The position numbers and the translations under genes are program-made. From contig NZ_JAKLJA010000025.1 in assembly GCF_022213065.1 (NCBI RefSeq), positions 1-64,000 on the forward strand: a stretch of 64,000 bases of DNA, given 5' to 3'. Below are positions 51,127 through 58,667 of this stretch, piece by piece (position 1 is the stretch's first letter; the number at the start of each line of letters is the position of its first letter). The notes beneath the pieces were generated by a model, which saw nothing but the letters and a program-made list of their open reading frames with translations, was not told the origin of the DNA and made no database searches. Source of the stretch: Paraburkholderia tagetis. GTDB taxonomy: Bacteria; Pseudomonadota; Gammaproteobacteria; Burkholderiales; Burkholderiaceae.

Positions 51127-52365
51127 CTATCTTGTTGCGGAGTCCATTGCATACCTTCGGCAGTGCTCGAGATAGCCCCGTTCGTGCCTGCTCACGAGTT
51201 CGACGATACTGGTCCACAGCCAGGTGGGCGCATCGAGCTTTTTTGAGCGATTGCGCTGCAGTTCCCGCTGCCAGCTCTCGCGCGTTGACCCGTCCATTTG
51301 CCTGGCGTGCGCCTTTCCGACGACCAGCGCCAGGAATCGTGCGACTTTCATTGCTTCGTCATGTGTGAGTTGGTTGATTTCCACTTTCAGGTCTTGAGGA
51401 AGCAGTTCCCGCAGGAACACGGATCGGTCGAGAAAGCGCGACGCGCGCATGCGTTCGCCCAGGAATGGCGCCAGGTGGCGAGCTCCCTCGACGATGCGTT
51501 CGCCGTTGTCTCGCGGCATCCTGACTGCCGGGTATCGAGGAGCGGCGGCCTGGATGGCCTCTTTGATGTCCATCAGACAAAGGTCATCGCCGCTGGAAGA
51601 CCCACGTCCGACGTCGAGCAGTACCGCAACGCGCAAGCGGCCAAGTGAGCTGCAGCCTTTTACCCAGTAAGCGGCGTCAAGCACCTTGACCGACGCGCCT
51701 TCGTCGCGCGAGCGCAACAAGGTGGCCAGGCGTGCAACGATCTCATCTGCAAACAGCTGCTTGACCGCGCGTTTTTCTTCCCTCGACAGGGGCCAGAAGC
51801 TCTTGCCCAAAGGAATCGTGGGCTTGGTGTTCTCGATACGGTCCCTGGCCAGATTCTTCCACGTCCGTTTCCATGCCTGCCGCATTATCACCCGGGCGGA
51901 CTCCGGACTTTCAATGGATCCACCGGCGTCCTCACACGCAGTGTCAAAGGCGCGCTCGTAGCCTTCCATCATCTGTTCCATCATGGTCGCGATAACCACA
52001 CCCGACAAATCGGAGCCGCGCGCCGCAGTAGCCAGCGACAATCCGAGGCGGATGAGGTCATGGACGGGGTTGCCAACAACCGTTTGGTCGAGGTCGCGAA
52101 TTTGTATCTCGACGTGGCCCTGTGCGTTCGAGATAGGCCCCAGATTACCTACGTGACAGTCGCCGCAAATCCAGATAGGGGGGCCATCAGGTAACGTGTG
52201 GCTCTCCAGGCTTTCAAGCCATTGGTAGAATCTGATGGTATTGCCCCGAACATAGGCGTGTGCTGAGCGCGCCATCTTCAAGTTCCGGAGCGCGATCAGT
52301 GCTGCCTGCCGCCCGCTGGAAGGCGTGGGTCTGTAAGCGGTCTTCAAGGGAGATCGAGTGGCCAC
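51127..52365 (-). CDS. DUF2252-family protein
   Basis: 412 residues of the kinase-like DUF2252 fold: RSAHAYVRGNTIRFYQWL near the start, then PIWICGDCHVGNLGP, VEIQIRDLDQTVVGNPVHDL, SLGRLRVAVLLDVG, DLCLMDIKEAIQAAAP, FLALVVGKAHARQMD. The HGD-like GDCHVGN and RDLDQ segments resemble the phosphotransferase catalytic loop and metal site, but the substrate is unknown. I use the GTG at 52365; upstream sequence belongs to an IS66 remnant, so the native N-terminus may have been replaced. No ribosome binding site is evident. Confidence 0.8.
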   Translation of the reverse strand: MATRSPLKTAYRPTPSSGRQAALIALRNLKMARSAHAYVRGNTIRFYQWLESLESHTLPDGPPIWICGDCHVGNLGPISNAQGHVEIQIRDLDQTVVGNPVHDLIRLGLSLATAARGSDLSGVVIATMMEQMMEGYERAFDTACEDAGGSIESPESARVIMRQAWKRTWKNLARDRIENTKPTIPLGKSFWPLSREEKRAVKQLFADEIVARLATLLRSRDEGASVKVLDAAYWVKGCSSLGRLRVAVLLDVGRGSSSGDDLCLMDIKEAIQAAAPRYPAVRMPRDNGERIVEGARHLAPFLGERMRASRFLDRSVFLRELLPQDLKVEINQLTHDEAMKVARFLALVVGKAHARQMDGSTRESWQRELQRNRSKKLDAPTWLWTSIVELVSRHERGYLEHCRRYAMDSATR

Positions 52366-52493
52366 GGCACCAATGCCTCGTTGTCGGCGATCGTGGTGAG
52401 CGGCAACGCGCTGCACGACGTGATGAGATAGCGATACGACTCGACACCGATGACCTTGCACGCATCGATCAGCGAGTGCAGGTTGTATTGACG
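52344..52493 (-). pseudogene. IS66-type transposase C-terminal remnant
   Basis: Minus-strand reading QYNLHSLIDACKVIGVESYR, then YLITSCSALPL and ADNEALVPWPLDLP, the typical tail of the IS66 TnpC (compare LYSLIETAKANGxEPYRYL...DYEALLPW). It overlaps the start of the DUF2252 gene. A second such tail is at 55427-55657. Confidence 0.75.
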
Positions 52494-52518
52494 ATTTGAG
52501 CCTGTTCGCGCGCGCACC

Positions 52519-52695
52519 CTACGGCTGCTTCCTGAGTTGCTCTTTCGCATCACCGTACGCGGCTTGTGTCTTGCCGACAACCTGTTCGACTCTGCCTTTC
52601 AAGTTGGTCGTTTTATTTCCCGTGGCCTTGCCGACCACTTCCTCCAACTTTCCTTTTGCGACTTTGATACGGCCCTTCACCTGATCCTTGTTCAT
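52519..52695 (-). CDS. CsbD-family stress protein, copy 2
   Basis: 58 residues: MNKDQVKGRIKVAKGKLEEV, VGKATGNKTTNLKGRVEQVV, then AAYGDAKEQLRKQP. The most divergent of the four CsbD copies. AAGGAGC precedes the ATG at 52695. Island promoter at 52884-52925. Confidence 0.88.
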   Translation of the reverse strand: MNKDQVKGRIKVAKGKLEEVVGKATGNKTTNLKGRVEQVVGKTQAAYGDAKEQLRKQP

Positions 52696-52883
52696 GACAT
52701 TGCTCCTTGAAAATGCCGGATGACTGAGCGTACTGACACTTGGGGGCCGCGCGTTTTCTGATGGGATGAGCCCGACGACGGCTACCTGAGAAGGGATCAT
52801 TCAGACAGGAAGTTTGCGCTTATATCCTGTCCAGAAGCCGCAATACAAGCACAATGCTCAGGACAGATCTGCCCGGTAGAGTG

Positions 52884-52925
52884 AGATTGAACTTGATTTG
52901 CCGCGCAGTCGGTACGGTCGTGTAC
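52884..52925 (-). promoter_or_regulatory. island palindrome promoter of CsbD copy 2 (site 24)
   Basis: Minus strand GTACA-CGAC-CGTAC followed by CGACT (52912-52925), -10 CAATCT at 52884-52889. Leader about 180 bases. Confidence 0.55.
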
Positions 52926-53384
52926 ATCGAGACTCCCAGGAGTACTGCAGGGGTTATCGTCTGGAGCCCTTCGCTGCTTGCATGCGCAATTTTCTCTCGG
53001 ATGATCCTCGTTCTTCATCGTCGCTCCTCGGCAGGCCGTCCAGAAACTGCGCCCGGCGGACTCGAGCCTCGACATCGAGGCGTTGGCCGCGTTTTACGCC
53101 GATCCGAACTGGTGGAGTCGAATCCTACCGGAGCTGCAGATCCGGCTGTTCCGGCGCAGACGGATGCCCCCTGAAGCCTGTCCCGGCAGGAGTGACAGGA
53201 AGATTTTCAATTTTCGGGGGATAGACAATAATAGGGAAGATGGGTAGAGGCCACTGGGGCCAGTTCGTATGGCGATGCGATAATCCGCTCGTAACGGTCA
53301 TCCAACGGCGCTTGACGCCACATCTTTTTAGTCGCAACTTAACGAATACGACGCCGCTTCTTTCAGGATATCGGGGAGTGTCCC
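52926..53384. other. no intact gene; coding fragment and Crp leader
   Basis: About 53030-53160 on the plus strand reads QKLRPADSSLDIEALAAFYA, then DPNWWSRILPELQIRLFRRR: protein-like but without a start, an unidentified fragment. Upstream of the Crp/Fnr ATG, TTGACG at about 53321 with CAACTT 17 bases later could be a weak sigma-70 promoter. Confidence 0.4.
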
Positions 53385-54104
53385 ATGTCGAACGCAAATC
53401 AGCCTCGTGACAACCACCTGCTTTCGGTCTTGCCGGAAGCGGAGTGGGAACGCATCGGCCCACATATGGTGGAGGTGGATATGCCACTGGGACAGGTCGT
53501 CTACGAATCCGGCGACCGTCTCTACCACGTCTATTTCCCGTCGACAGCAATCGTCTCGCTGCTGTATGTGATGGAGGACGGGGCGTCTGGCGAGATTGCA
53601 ATTGTCGGCAACGAAGGGGTGGTCGGCATTGCACTCTTCATGGGTGGCGAAACCACGCCCAGTCGCGCGGTCGTGCAGAGCGCGGGCAAGGCGTACCGGC
53701 TGGATGCCCGAATCCTGAAGGAGGAATTCCATCGAGCCGGGCCGATGCAGCGGCTACTGCTGCGGTACACCCAGGCGCTGATCACGCAGATGGCGCAGAC
53801 CGCAGTGTGCAACCGGCATCATTCGATCGATCAGCAGTTGTGCCGCTGGCTGCTGCTGAGTATCGACCGTCTGCCGTCCAACGAGCTGAAGATGACTCAG
53901 GAATTGATTGCCAACATGCTCGGCGTGCGCAGGCCCGGTGTCACCGAAGCAGCAATGAAGCTTCAGGATGCAGGCCTGATCCGCTATAGCTACGGTCACA
54001 TCGAGGTGCTGGATCGACCGGGGCTCGAAAAGCGCGTGTGCGAATGCTACGGCGTGGTGAAGCGGGAATTCGACCGCCTGTTGCCCGACTTGAAAGCGTT
54101 ATAG
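53385..54104 (+). CDS. Crp/Fnr-family transcriptional regulator, copy 2
   Basis: 239 residues with the same domain order as copy 1: effector barrel (MPLGQVVYESGDRLYHVYFP, GEIAIVGNEGVVGIALFMGG), dimer helix (QRLLLRYTQALITQMAQTAV) and helix-turn-helix (MTQELIANMLGVRRPGVTEA). The recognition helix is identical to copy 1, so both should bind the same DNA. The first 12 residues (MSNANQPRDNHL) diverge. No Cys cluster; the effector is unknown. No island palindrome at -41.5 was found before either regulator gene. Confidence 0.92.
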   Translation: MSNANQPRDNHLLSVLPEAEWERIGPHMVEVDMPLGQVVYESGDRLYHVYFPSTAIVSLLYVMEDGASGEIAIVGNEGVVGIALFMGGETTPSRAVVQSAGKAYRLDARILKEEFHRAGPMQRLLLRYTQALITQMAQTAVCNRHHSIDQQLCRWLLLSIDRLPSNELKMTQELIANMLGVRRPGVTEAAMKLQDAGLIRYSYGHIEVLDRPGLEKRVCECYGVVKREFDRLLPDLKAL

Positions 54105-54143
54105 ATAACGTGCTATTTGCACGAGCGCGCTGACGAGCCTCGC

Positions 54144-54942
54144 TCACCGCGGCTGCCGGTGCTTACCATAAGCATAGGCTCCAGAATAGAACGGATTCCT
54201 GAGCACCGAGATCACGTTACGGTAACGTATCAGCGTCCAGTCGAAGTGTGTCAGGCTCGTGCGATCAGTCGGGCGCGGGAAGTGGACCTGCTCGGATCGC
54301 CACGACAGGAAGGTCTGTCGCGCGCTACCCCGTTCACGAAAGCGAGTAAAGATCAGGCGTATCACTTCCTGCAGTCGCTGGTTTGGATCAAGACCCAGCC
54401 CGATATCACGATGCCAGAGCTAGCCAATCGGCACGCTGATGCGTAATTCACCGCGCTGAGCCTTGGCACGCGCGGCATCGAGCATACGCGTTCGAAGCAC
54501 GTTGAGCTCGAACCCGCTGATGCTACCCTTCATGCCTGGCAATAGCCGGTCGTTCGGCCGGCAGGGATCATACACGCCATTAAGGTCGATGACGCTCGCC
54601 TCGACGAGACCGCAAAGTTCGAGCAGATGGTGCCAGTCGCGCCCGTTACGGGCAAGACGTGATGCATCCAGGCAAAGGACAGCCCCCGACTTCACCGGCA
54701 CAAAGCAATGCCACGAGGCGGTCAAAGCCGGGCCGCGCCACCGCTCCGCTCGCCGACCGGCCCAGATCGTCGTCGATGACCTCGATGTCGCGAAACCCGC
54801 GACGCTTTGCTTCGTCCACGAGCTCGTACTGGCGGCGCTTGCTCTCGAGGTTCATCTGCACCTGGGCCTGCGTCGACTGCTGGACATAAACCACCGCCTT
54901 GCGCTTGAGAAGGGGCGCCGGCAGACGATCAGCGTTCGTCAT
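54144..54942 (-). pseudogene. serine site-specific recombinase, frameshifted and truncated
   Basis: Start ATG 54942 (MTNADRLPAPLLKRKAVVYV), resolvase domain QQSTQAQVQMNLESKRRQYE, DDDLGRSASGAVARPGFD; a frameshift near 54690 moves the rest (GAVLCLDASRLARNGRDWHH, MLDAARAKAQRGELRISVPI) to another frame, and a second shift near 54415 moves the recombinase domain (VIRLIFTRFRERGSARQTFL, NPFYSGAYAYGKHRQPR) again. The usual VRQS catalytic Ser context is VQQS. It ends about 350 residues early. Dead mobile-element integrase. Confidence 0.85.
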
Positions 54943-55132
54943 CGTCACACTCCTTCCCGGTGGTGCCGTCGGCGGCGTGTATCAGCAGGCTTGCAAGACG
55001 CGTGATTGCCATTGCGCGCTGCTCTACGCTCATTCCCTGAAGCTCGGCGTTGTCGAACCGCATGCTCATCTGGCGCGGCGTCACCACTGGCGATTGCGTT
55101 CGTGTGGGAACGCCCTTTGTTAGCTTCTCCAT
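54929..55132 (-). CDS. small protein upstream of the recombinase, 67 aa
   Basis: From the ATG at 55132 with GGGAGAAG upstream: MEKLTKGVPTRTQSPVVTPR, then MRFDNAELQGMSVEQRAMAI and RLASLLIHAADGT. It overlaps the recombinase start by 14 bases, as such accessory genes do in serine-recombinase cassettes. Intact, though its partner is broken. Confidence 0.6.
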   Translation of the reverse strand: MEKLTKGVPTRTQSPVVTPRQMSMRFDNAELQGMSVEQRAMAITRLASLLIHAADGTTGKECDDDER

Positions 55133-55430
55133 TGCGCTTCTCCCGGACGATGTTGGAACCGTCCGGAGAGTGTGCGCGCAGGCGCCGATCGACAAGCAAA
55201 CGATGCCGATCGCACAACACCGTTACCGTGACCCTTGGTTCGCCAAGCTCCATGGCCGAACACACGGCGCGATCCAGCATCCACGCCGCCACCACCCTCA
55301 CTACGTCAGGGGCGGCTTCGACATGCACCACACTGCCGCCGCTACGTTGCTCGACGTCTCGAACCTTGACGCGGTGACCATACAACGGATACCAGCGATA
55401 ATGGACTTCAACTTCTTGCCCGATATGTGC
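54945..55430 (-). pseudogene. recombinase-cassette ORF (DUF5372-like), 5' truncated
   Basis: Minus-strand reading VEVHYRWYPLYGHRVKVRDV, then VVHVEAAPDVVRVVAAWMLD resembles the small protein that precedes this class of serine recombinase. The 5' side is cut at about 55430 by an IS66 tail. The reading continues over the next gene to 54945, longer than I expect. Confidence 0.5.
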
Positions 55431-55657
55431 AGAATGAGCGCGAGCTTGCCGTTGCACGTAAGGGCTTCCTGCTTGCCGATACGGTTGCGGGCGCACATGC
55501 CAGCGCGAATCTTTATAGTCTCGTTGAAACCTTCAAAGCCAATGGTATCGATCCGTACCGCTATCTGAACTGGCTGTTCGAGCATATTCCTCTTGCAAAG
55601 ACCGTTGAGGATTACGATGCACTCCTGCCCTGGAAGATGCCCACAACCCTGAGCTGA
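55427..55657 (+). pseudogene. IS66-type transposase C-terminal remnant
   Basis: FLLADTVAGAHASANLYSLV, then ETFKANGIDPYRYLNWLFEH and DYDALLPWKMP: the last 75 residues of an IS66 TnpC. The rest of the element is missing. Confidence 0.8.
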
Positions 55658-55737
55658 ACCGCAGTCAAATCCATCGTACGAGTCGACGGTGCCCGTCCAT
55701 TACTCAGAGGGGCGGCGCTAATGGATCGCTTACTCTG

Positions 55738-55807
55738 AAGCTACGCCAGGGCGGCTGCGGATGCAGTACGACAGCGTACAGACACGCGATCTCGTTGACG
55801 GGAGGAT
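55738..55807. promoter_or_regulatory. bidirectional island palindrome (site 25)
   Basis: Core 55766-55779. On the minus strand it reads GTACG-CTGT-CGTAC then TGCAT with TAGCTT at 55738-55743, the SYLF-type promoter, but no SYLF gene follows. On the plus strand AGCGTACAGACA leads to GAGGAT at 55802-55807 and the lipoprotein at 55945. Both hexamers are at -41.5. Confidence 0.6.
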
Positions 55808-55944
55808 GTCTCTTGCCACCCTCCATTCGCGCGTGATCTTTTCACGATCATCGACGTGGTTCAAATCAGTGGAGAATGATTCTGTCATTCGTCTCCGGTC
55901 GATCAAGCGAAGCATCACGCCTGTGTGCGACTGGCAAGGAGAGC

Positions 55945-56181
55945 AATATGCGTACGTCTACCTATATCTGTGTTGCGGCTATTACGGCCGCGCTCGCCGG
56001 ATGCCTTTGGGTACCCGGTGACGGCTATCGTGGTGATCGAAACGGGGGGTATGGCGGCGGGTATGGTGGCGGTCATGAAAGCGGGTGGAATCAAGGCCGA
56101 ACCTCCGGCGACCACATGAATCATTCCTGGCATCCCAATGACCAGGGGGCGCATGGGACCGGGCAACAGGAAGGATGGTAA
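55945..56181 (+). CDS. small Gly-rich lipoprotein, 78 aa
   Basis: AAGGAGAG precedes the ATG by 4 bases. Signal MRTSTYICVAAITAALAGC with lipobox LAGC; the mature part is Gly/Tyr/His-rich (GGYGGGYGGGHESGWNQGR, then HMNHSWHPNDQGAHGT). Likely a disordered surface lipoprotein. Palindrome promoter at 55766-55807. Confidence 0.75.
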   Translation, partial: NMRTSTYICVAAITAALAGCLWVPGDGYRGDRNGGYGGGYGGGHESGWNQGRTSGDHMNHSWHPNDQGAHGTGQQEGW

Positions 56182-56286
56182 GTTGGCTGCGTTCATCGCA
56201 TGAAAAATCGCCGGTCAGCGTCTTTCTGGCACGCATCATCATGACCGATGCCACGGCTTCGCAATGGAAAGCCGTCATGGCGCAGA

Positions 56287-56568
56287 TCAACCGGCGGCAC
56301 GTCGCAATAGCGGATGCCGTGCCGCCTGGAGCAGTGAGGCATAGCTGTCGACGTACCTTTGCGCCATCGTTCTGGCGCTGAAGCGGCGTTCGAACTGGGC
56401 GCGGATTTCCGGACGTGACAGCTCATCGAGACATTGCAGCACACCTACGGCACTCTGCACGTCTTCGCAGATATAACCCGTGTTGCCCTGGTCAATCGCC
56501 TGCCACATCCCGTTGTACAGCGATCCCCCAAAATAGATCGGTCGGCGGAAACGACCGGCGGTCGCCAT
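56287..56568 (-). pseudogene. glycosyltransferase (GT4-type) C-terminal fragment
   Basis: The reading GNTGYICEDVQSAVGVLQCL, then EIRAQFERRFSARTMAQRYV and DSYASLLQA matches the end of GT4 enzymes (TGYVC-x-D...RRFxxxRMAxxYxxxY). No N-terminal domain. A matching N-terminal piece lies at 61802-61888, 5 kb away, in the opposite orientation. Confidence 0.65.
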
Positions 56569-56652
56569 GGATGGCCGGGCCGCGTCGTTCGCAATTCGAT
56601 CGCGTCTCGATCGCGTCGTTTCACGATGCTGGCGACCCAGATGCCCCGTCGC

Positions 56653-57204
56653 TCACGTCCTGCCAGACTCGAGCAGGTTCTTCAGTGCCGCCATCTGTTC
56701 CTTCTGCATGTCCAGCAATTCAGTCCATTGCTTCTCGCGCAACCCGTCCAACTTTTCATGGAGCAACATGATCTCGAGTTCGGCCTTCAGATTGATTTCG
56801 TAATCGTGTTCGGCAGACACCCGGTCCTTATATGACTGCCGGTTCTGGGCCATCAGGATAATGGGCGCCTGGATAGCTGCCAGCATCGAGAGAAACAGGT
56901 TGAGCAAGATATACGGGTAAGGATCAAAAGCCTTGCTGTGCGTTGCCAGAATCAGCGAATTCAGGCTGACCCAGACGACCATGACGACAATAAAGCACGT
57001 GATGAATATCCACGACCCGCCGAAGGCTGCAACGGCATCTGCTGCGCGCTGGCCATGCGTCGTCGCTGCATCCAGTTCTTTCGTGGAGTCTCTCGCTATG
57101 TGCTTTCGTTCCGAGATGAGACGTGCAACATTCTTCGCGCGCTCGTCCAATGATTCATAGGGTACGCCAAAGAATTTTTCGGCAAGCTCCGCAGGTTTAT
57201 GCAT
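56653..57204 (-). CDS. DUF1003-family membrane protein
   Basis: 183 residues. After a hydrophilic N-terminal helix come two transmembrane helices typical of DUF1003 (GSWIFITCFIVVMVVWVSLN and PYPYILLNLFLSMLAAIQAP), then IILMAQNRQSYKDRVSAEHD, YEINLKAELEIMLLHEKLD and a C-terminal coiled coil REKQWTELLDMQKEQMAALK. GGAGGG precedes the ATG at 57204. Function unknown. Confidence 0.88.
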   Translation of the reverse strand: MHKPAELAEKFFGVPYESLDERAKNVARLISERKHIARDSTKELDAATTHGQRAADAVAAFGGSWIFITCFIVVMVVWVSLNSLILATHSKAFDPYPYILLNLFLSMLAAIQAPIILMAQNRQSYKDRVSAEHDYEINLKAELEIMLLHEKLDGLREKQWTELLDMQKEQMAALKNLLESGRT

Positions 57205-57257
57205 GTTGCCCTCCGCGCGGTCGCGCAATCCGAACAGAATGGAACCGCAGCAAGGTC

Positions 57258-57386
57258 ATGGCAAAAGGCTGGTTGCGCAGCAATCGCGAAGCAAAGAAAC
57301 CGAAACAGCCGGAAAAGCGGTCCCCCCCAGTTTCGTTGCCATCCAGCTCAGTCCCAGTTAGCCCAGTTCATTCGAGCAAAGCATGA
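57258..57386 (+). CDS. small Lys/Pro-rich protein, 42 aa (MAKG family, copy 2)
   Basis: Starts MAKGWLRSNREAKKPKQPEK, paralogue of 35116-35259; the tail is Ser/Pro/Val-rich (PVSLPSSSVPVSPVHSSKA). AAGG precedes the ATG at 57258. Longer in-frame starts run over the DUF1003 gene on the other strand and are unlikely. Confidence 0.6.
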   Translation: MAKGWLRSNREAKKPKQPEKRSPPVSLPSSSVPVSPVHSSKA

Positions 57387-57465
57387 CTGGCCAATACACC
57401 CGTCCAGGAGAACGGGGAAGGCCAGTTGAACCCGCTCCGACCCAGTGGACAAAGTCCCCTGCACC

Positions 57466-57864
57466 CTACCGGAACCGGAGCGGTATGAACAGGCTGATGC
57501 CTGGCGCCGACTGCGGGCCATAGACCACAGGTGGTGGCGCATACACATAGTCCTGGTTGTCGTAGTAGTCGCCGCGACGGTAGTCATTGCCCGGATGTTG
57601 ATAAGCCTGCCGATTGCCGTGATCCCACTGATGCCAGTGGTTCTGCTGATAACCGTTAGCCATGCGATGTTGCTGTGGATGGCTCTGGTTATGCTGATAG
57701 CCATCATTCTCGCCATGCTGCTGTTGGTCCTCGTGGTTGCCGTAGTCTGCGCCGAAAGCCGGCGCCATGGACATGCCGCCAATAGCCAATGCGAAGCTAA
57801 CAGTCGTCATGATTCTGGTCATCATCGAGCCTATGAACGCGGCTCGTACTTCTGGGATTTTCAT
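57466..57864 (-). CDS. secreted PVVY-PGISLF family protein, copy 2
   Basis: 132 residues. Signal peptide (MTTVSFALAIGGMSMAPAFG, cleavage near residue 38), a Gln/His/Asn-rich middle (HEDQQQHGENDGYQHNQSHP), and the conserved end DNQDYVYAPPPVVYGPQSAP-GISLFIPLRFR. AGGAG precedes the ATG at 57864. It lies 71 bases downstream of the Spy-like gene and pairs with it as in copy 1. Confidence 0.8.
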   Translation of the reverse strand: MKIPEVRAAFIGSMMTRIMTTVSFALAIGGMSMAPAFGADYGNHEDQQQHGENDGYQHNQSHPQQHRMANGYQQNHWHQWDHGNRQAYQHPGNDYRRGDYYDNQDYVYAPPPVVYGPQSAPGISLFIPLRFR

Positions 57865-57935
57865 GATGTTCTCCTGTCTGCGATCCGGGACCGGAGTGCG
57901 GTACCGGTCCGCTTCCCGCTGCGGGTGTCTCGAGA

Positions 57936-58418
57936 TCACCCCTTCTTTGCGGAGTGGTGATGGTCAGTCCGGAAAATCAGATCGGCATTTTTCTTCTGGG
58001 CGTCAGGCATGCTTTCGTACAGCGCCTGAAACGCGGGAGTGAGCTTTCTGATGCCGTCCGCATGGGCGTCGGCGACCTGGCCATAGGACTTGAGATCGTC
58101 GACGGCGCTCATGCTGTTGGCATGACTGGTTCGCGCTTGTCTGAGCGAGTCCATCGTGCCCGCATTGTCGCGCATGACCTGCGCGACCTTGTGCCAAAGC
58201 TCTTCCTGCGCCGCGGTGATCTGAAGCCTGGCGTGAAGGTTATTGATGCGTGTATCGATCCGGTCGTGGGTCGCAACGGTCATCGCGCTCGCAGGTGCTT
58301 GAGTCTGGGCGGGGGAGGCAGCGCTCGCAGGATTGGCGAGTGCCGTTATCGCGAGAAAAACCGCTATTGCGAGCGCCGGTGCAGTTCGCGGTTTGGATGG
58401 AGGGGCAACGAGTCTCAT
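57936..58418 (-). CDS. Spy/CpxP-like (LTXXQ-type) periplasmic protein, copy 2
   Basis: 160 residues. Signal peptide (APALAIAVFLAITALANPAS, cleavage after ASA), then a helical hairpin domain: NNLHARLQITAAQEELWHKV (LQITxxQ motif), AQVMRDNAGTMDSLRQARTS, DAHADGIRKLTPAFQALYES, and a His/Lys tail RTDHHHSAKKG. Spy/CpxP proteins are periplasmic chaperones induced by envelope stress. GGAG precedes the ATG at 58418. First of a two-gene unit with 57466-57864; palindrome variant upstream at 58523. Confidence 0.8.
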   Translation of the reverse strand: MRLVAPPSKPRTAPALAIAVFLAITALANPASAASPAQTQAPASAMTVATHDRIDTRINNLHARLQITAAQEELWHKVAQVMRDNAGTMDSLRQARTSHANSMSAVDDLKSYGQVADAHADGIRKLTPAFQALYESMPDAQKKNADLIFRTDHHHSAKKG

Positions 58419-58522
58419 GATCGATCTCCAAAGGAATTCGATGGACTCACGAGGGGATTGCCGTCATTGCGGGCGAGTTCGATCGAATAGATCATCTGTG
58501 CGCTGACTCCCGACCGACGTCT

Positions 58523-58536
58523 GTCCGGTGCCGGAC
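58523..58536 (-). promoter_or_regulatory. island palindrome variant upstream of Spy-like copy 2 (site 26)
   Basis: Palindrome GTCCGGTGCCGGAC followed on the minus strand by AGACG; the following GCACAGATGATCT and ATCGAACTCGCCCGCA are also conserved upstream of copy 1 (49331). Confidence 0.5.
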
Positions 58537-58667
58537 GCTTGCGCGCTGGCGTTACACTACTGAATCGACGGAGCAGCTCGTGGCCCAACTCGAAGACAGG
58601 TGTCTGCGCAGCAAATGCAAGCACCCACACGTCCTTGTCACCATATGCCCGTTACGCTGCAACGCCG

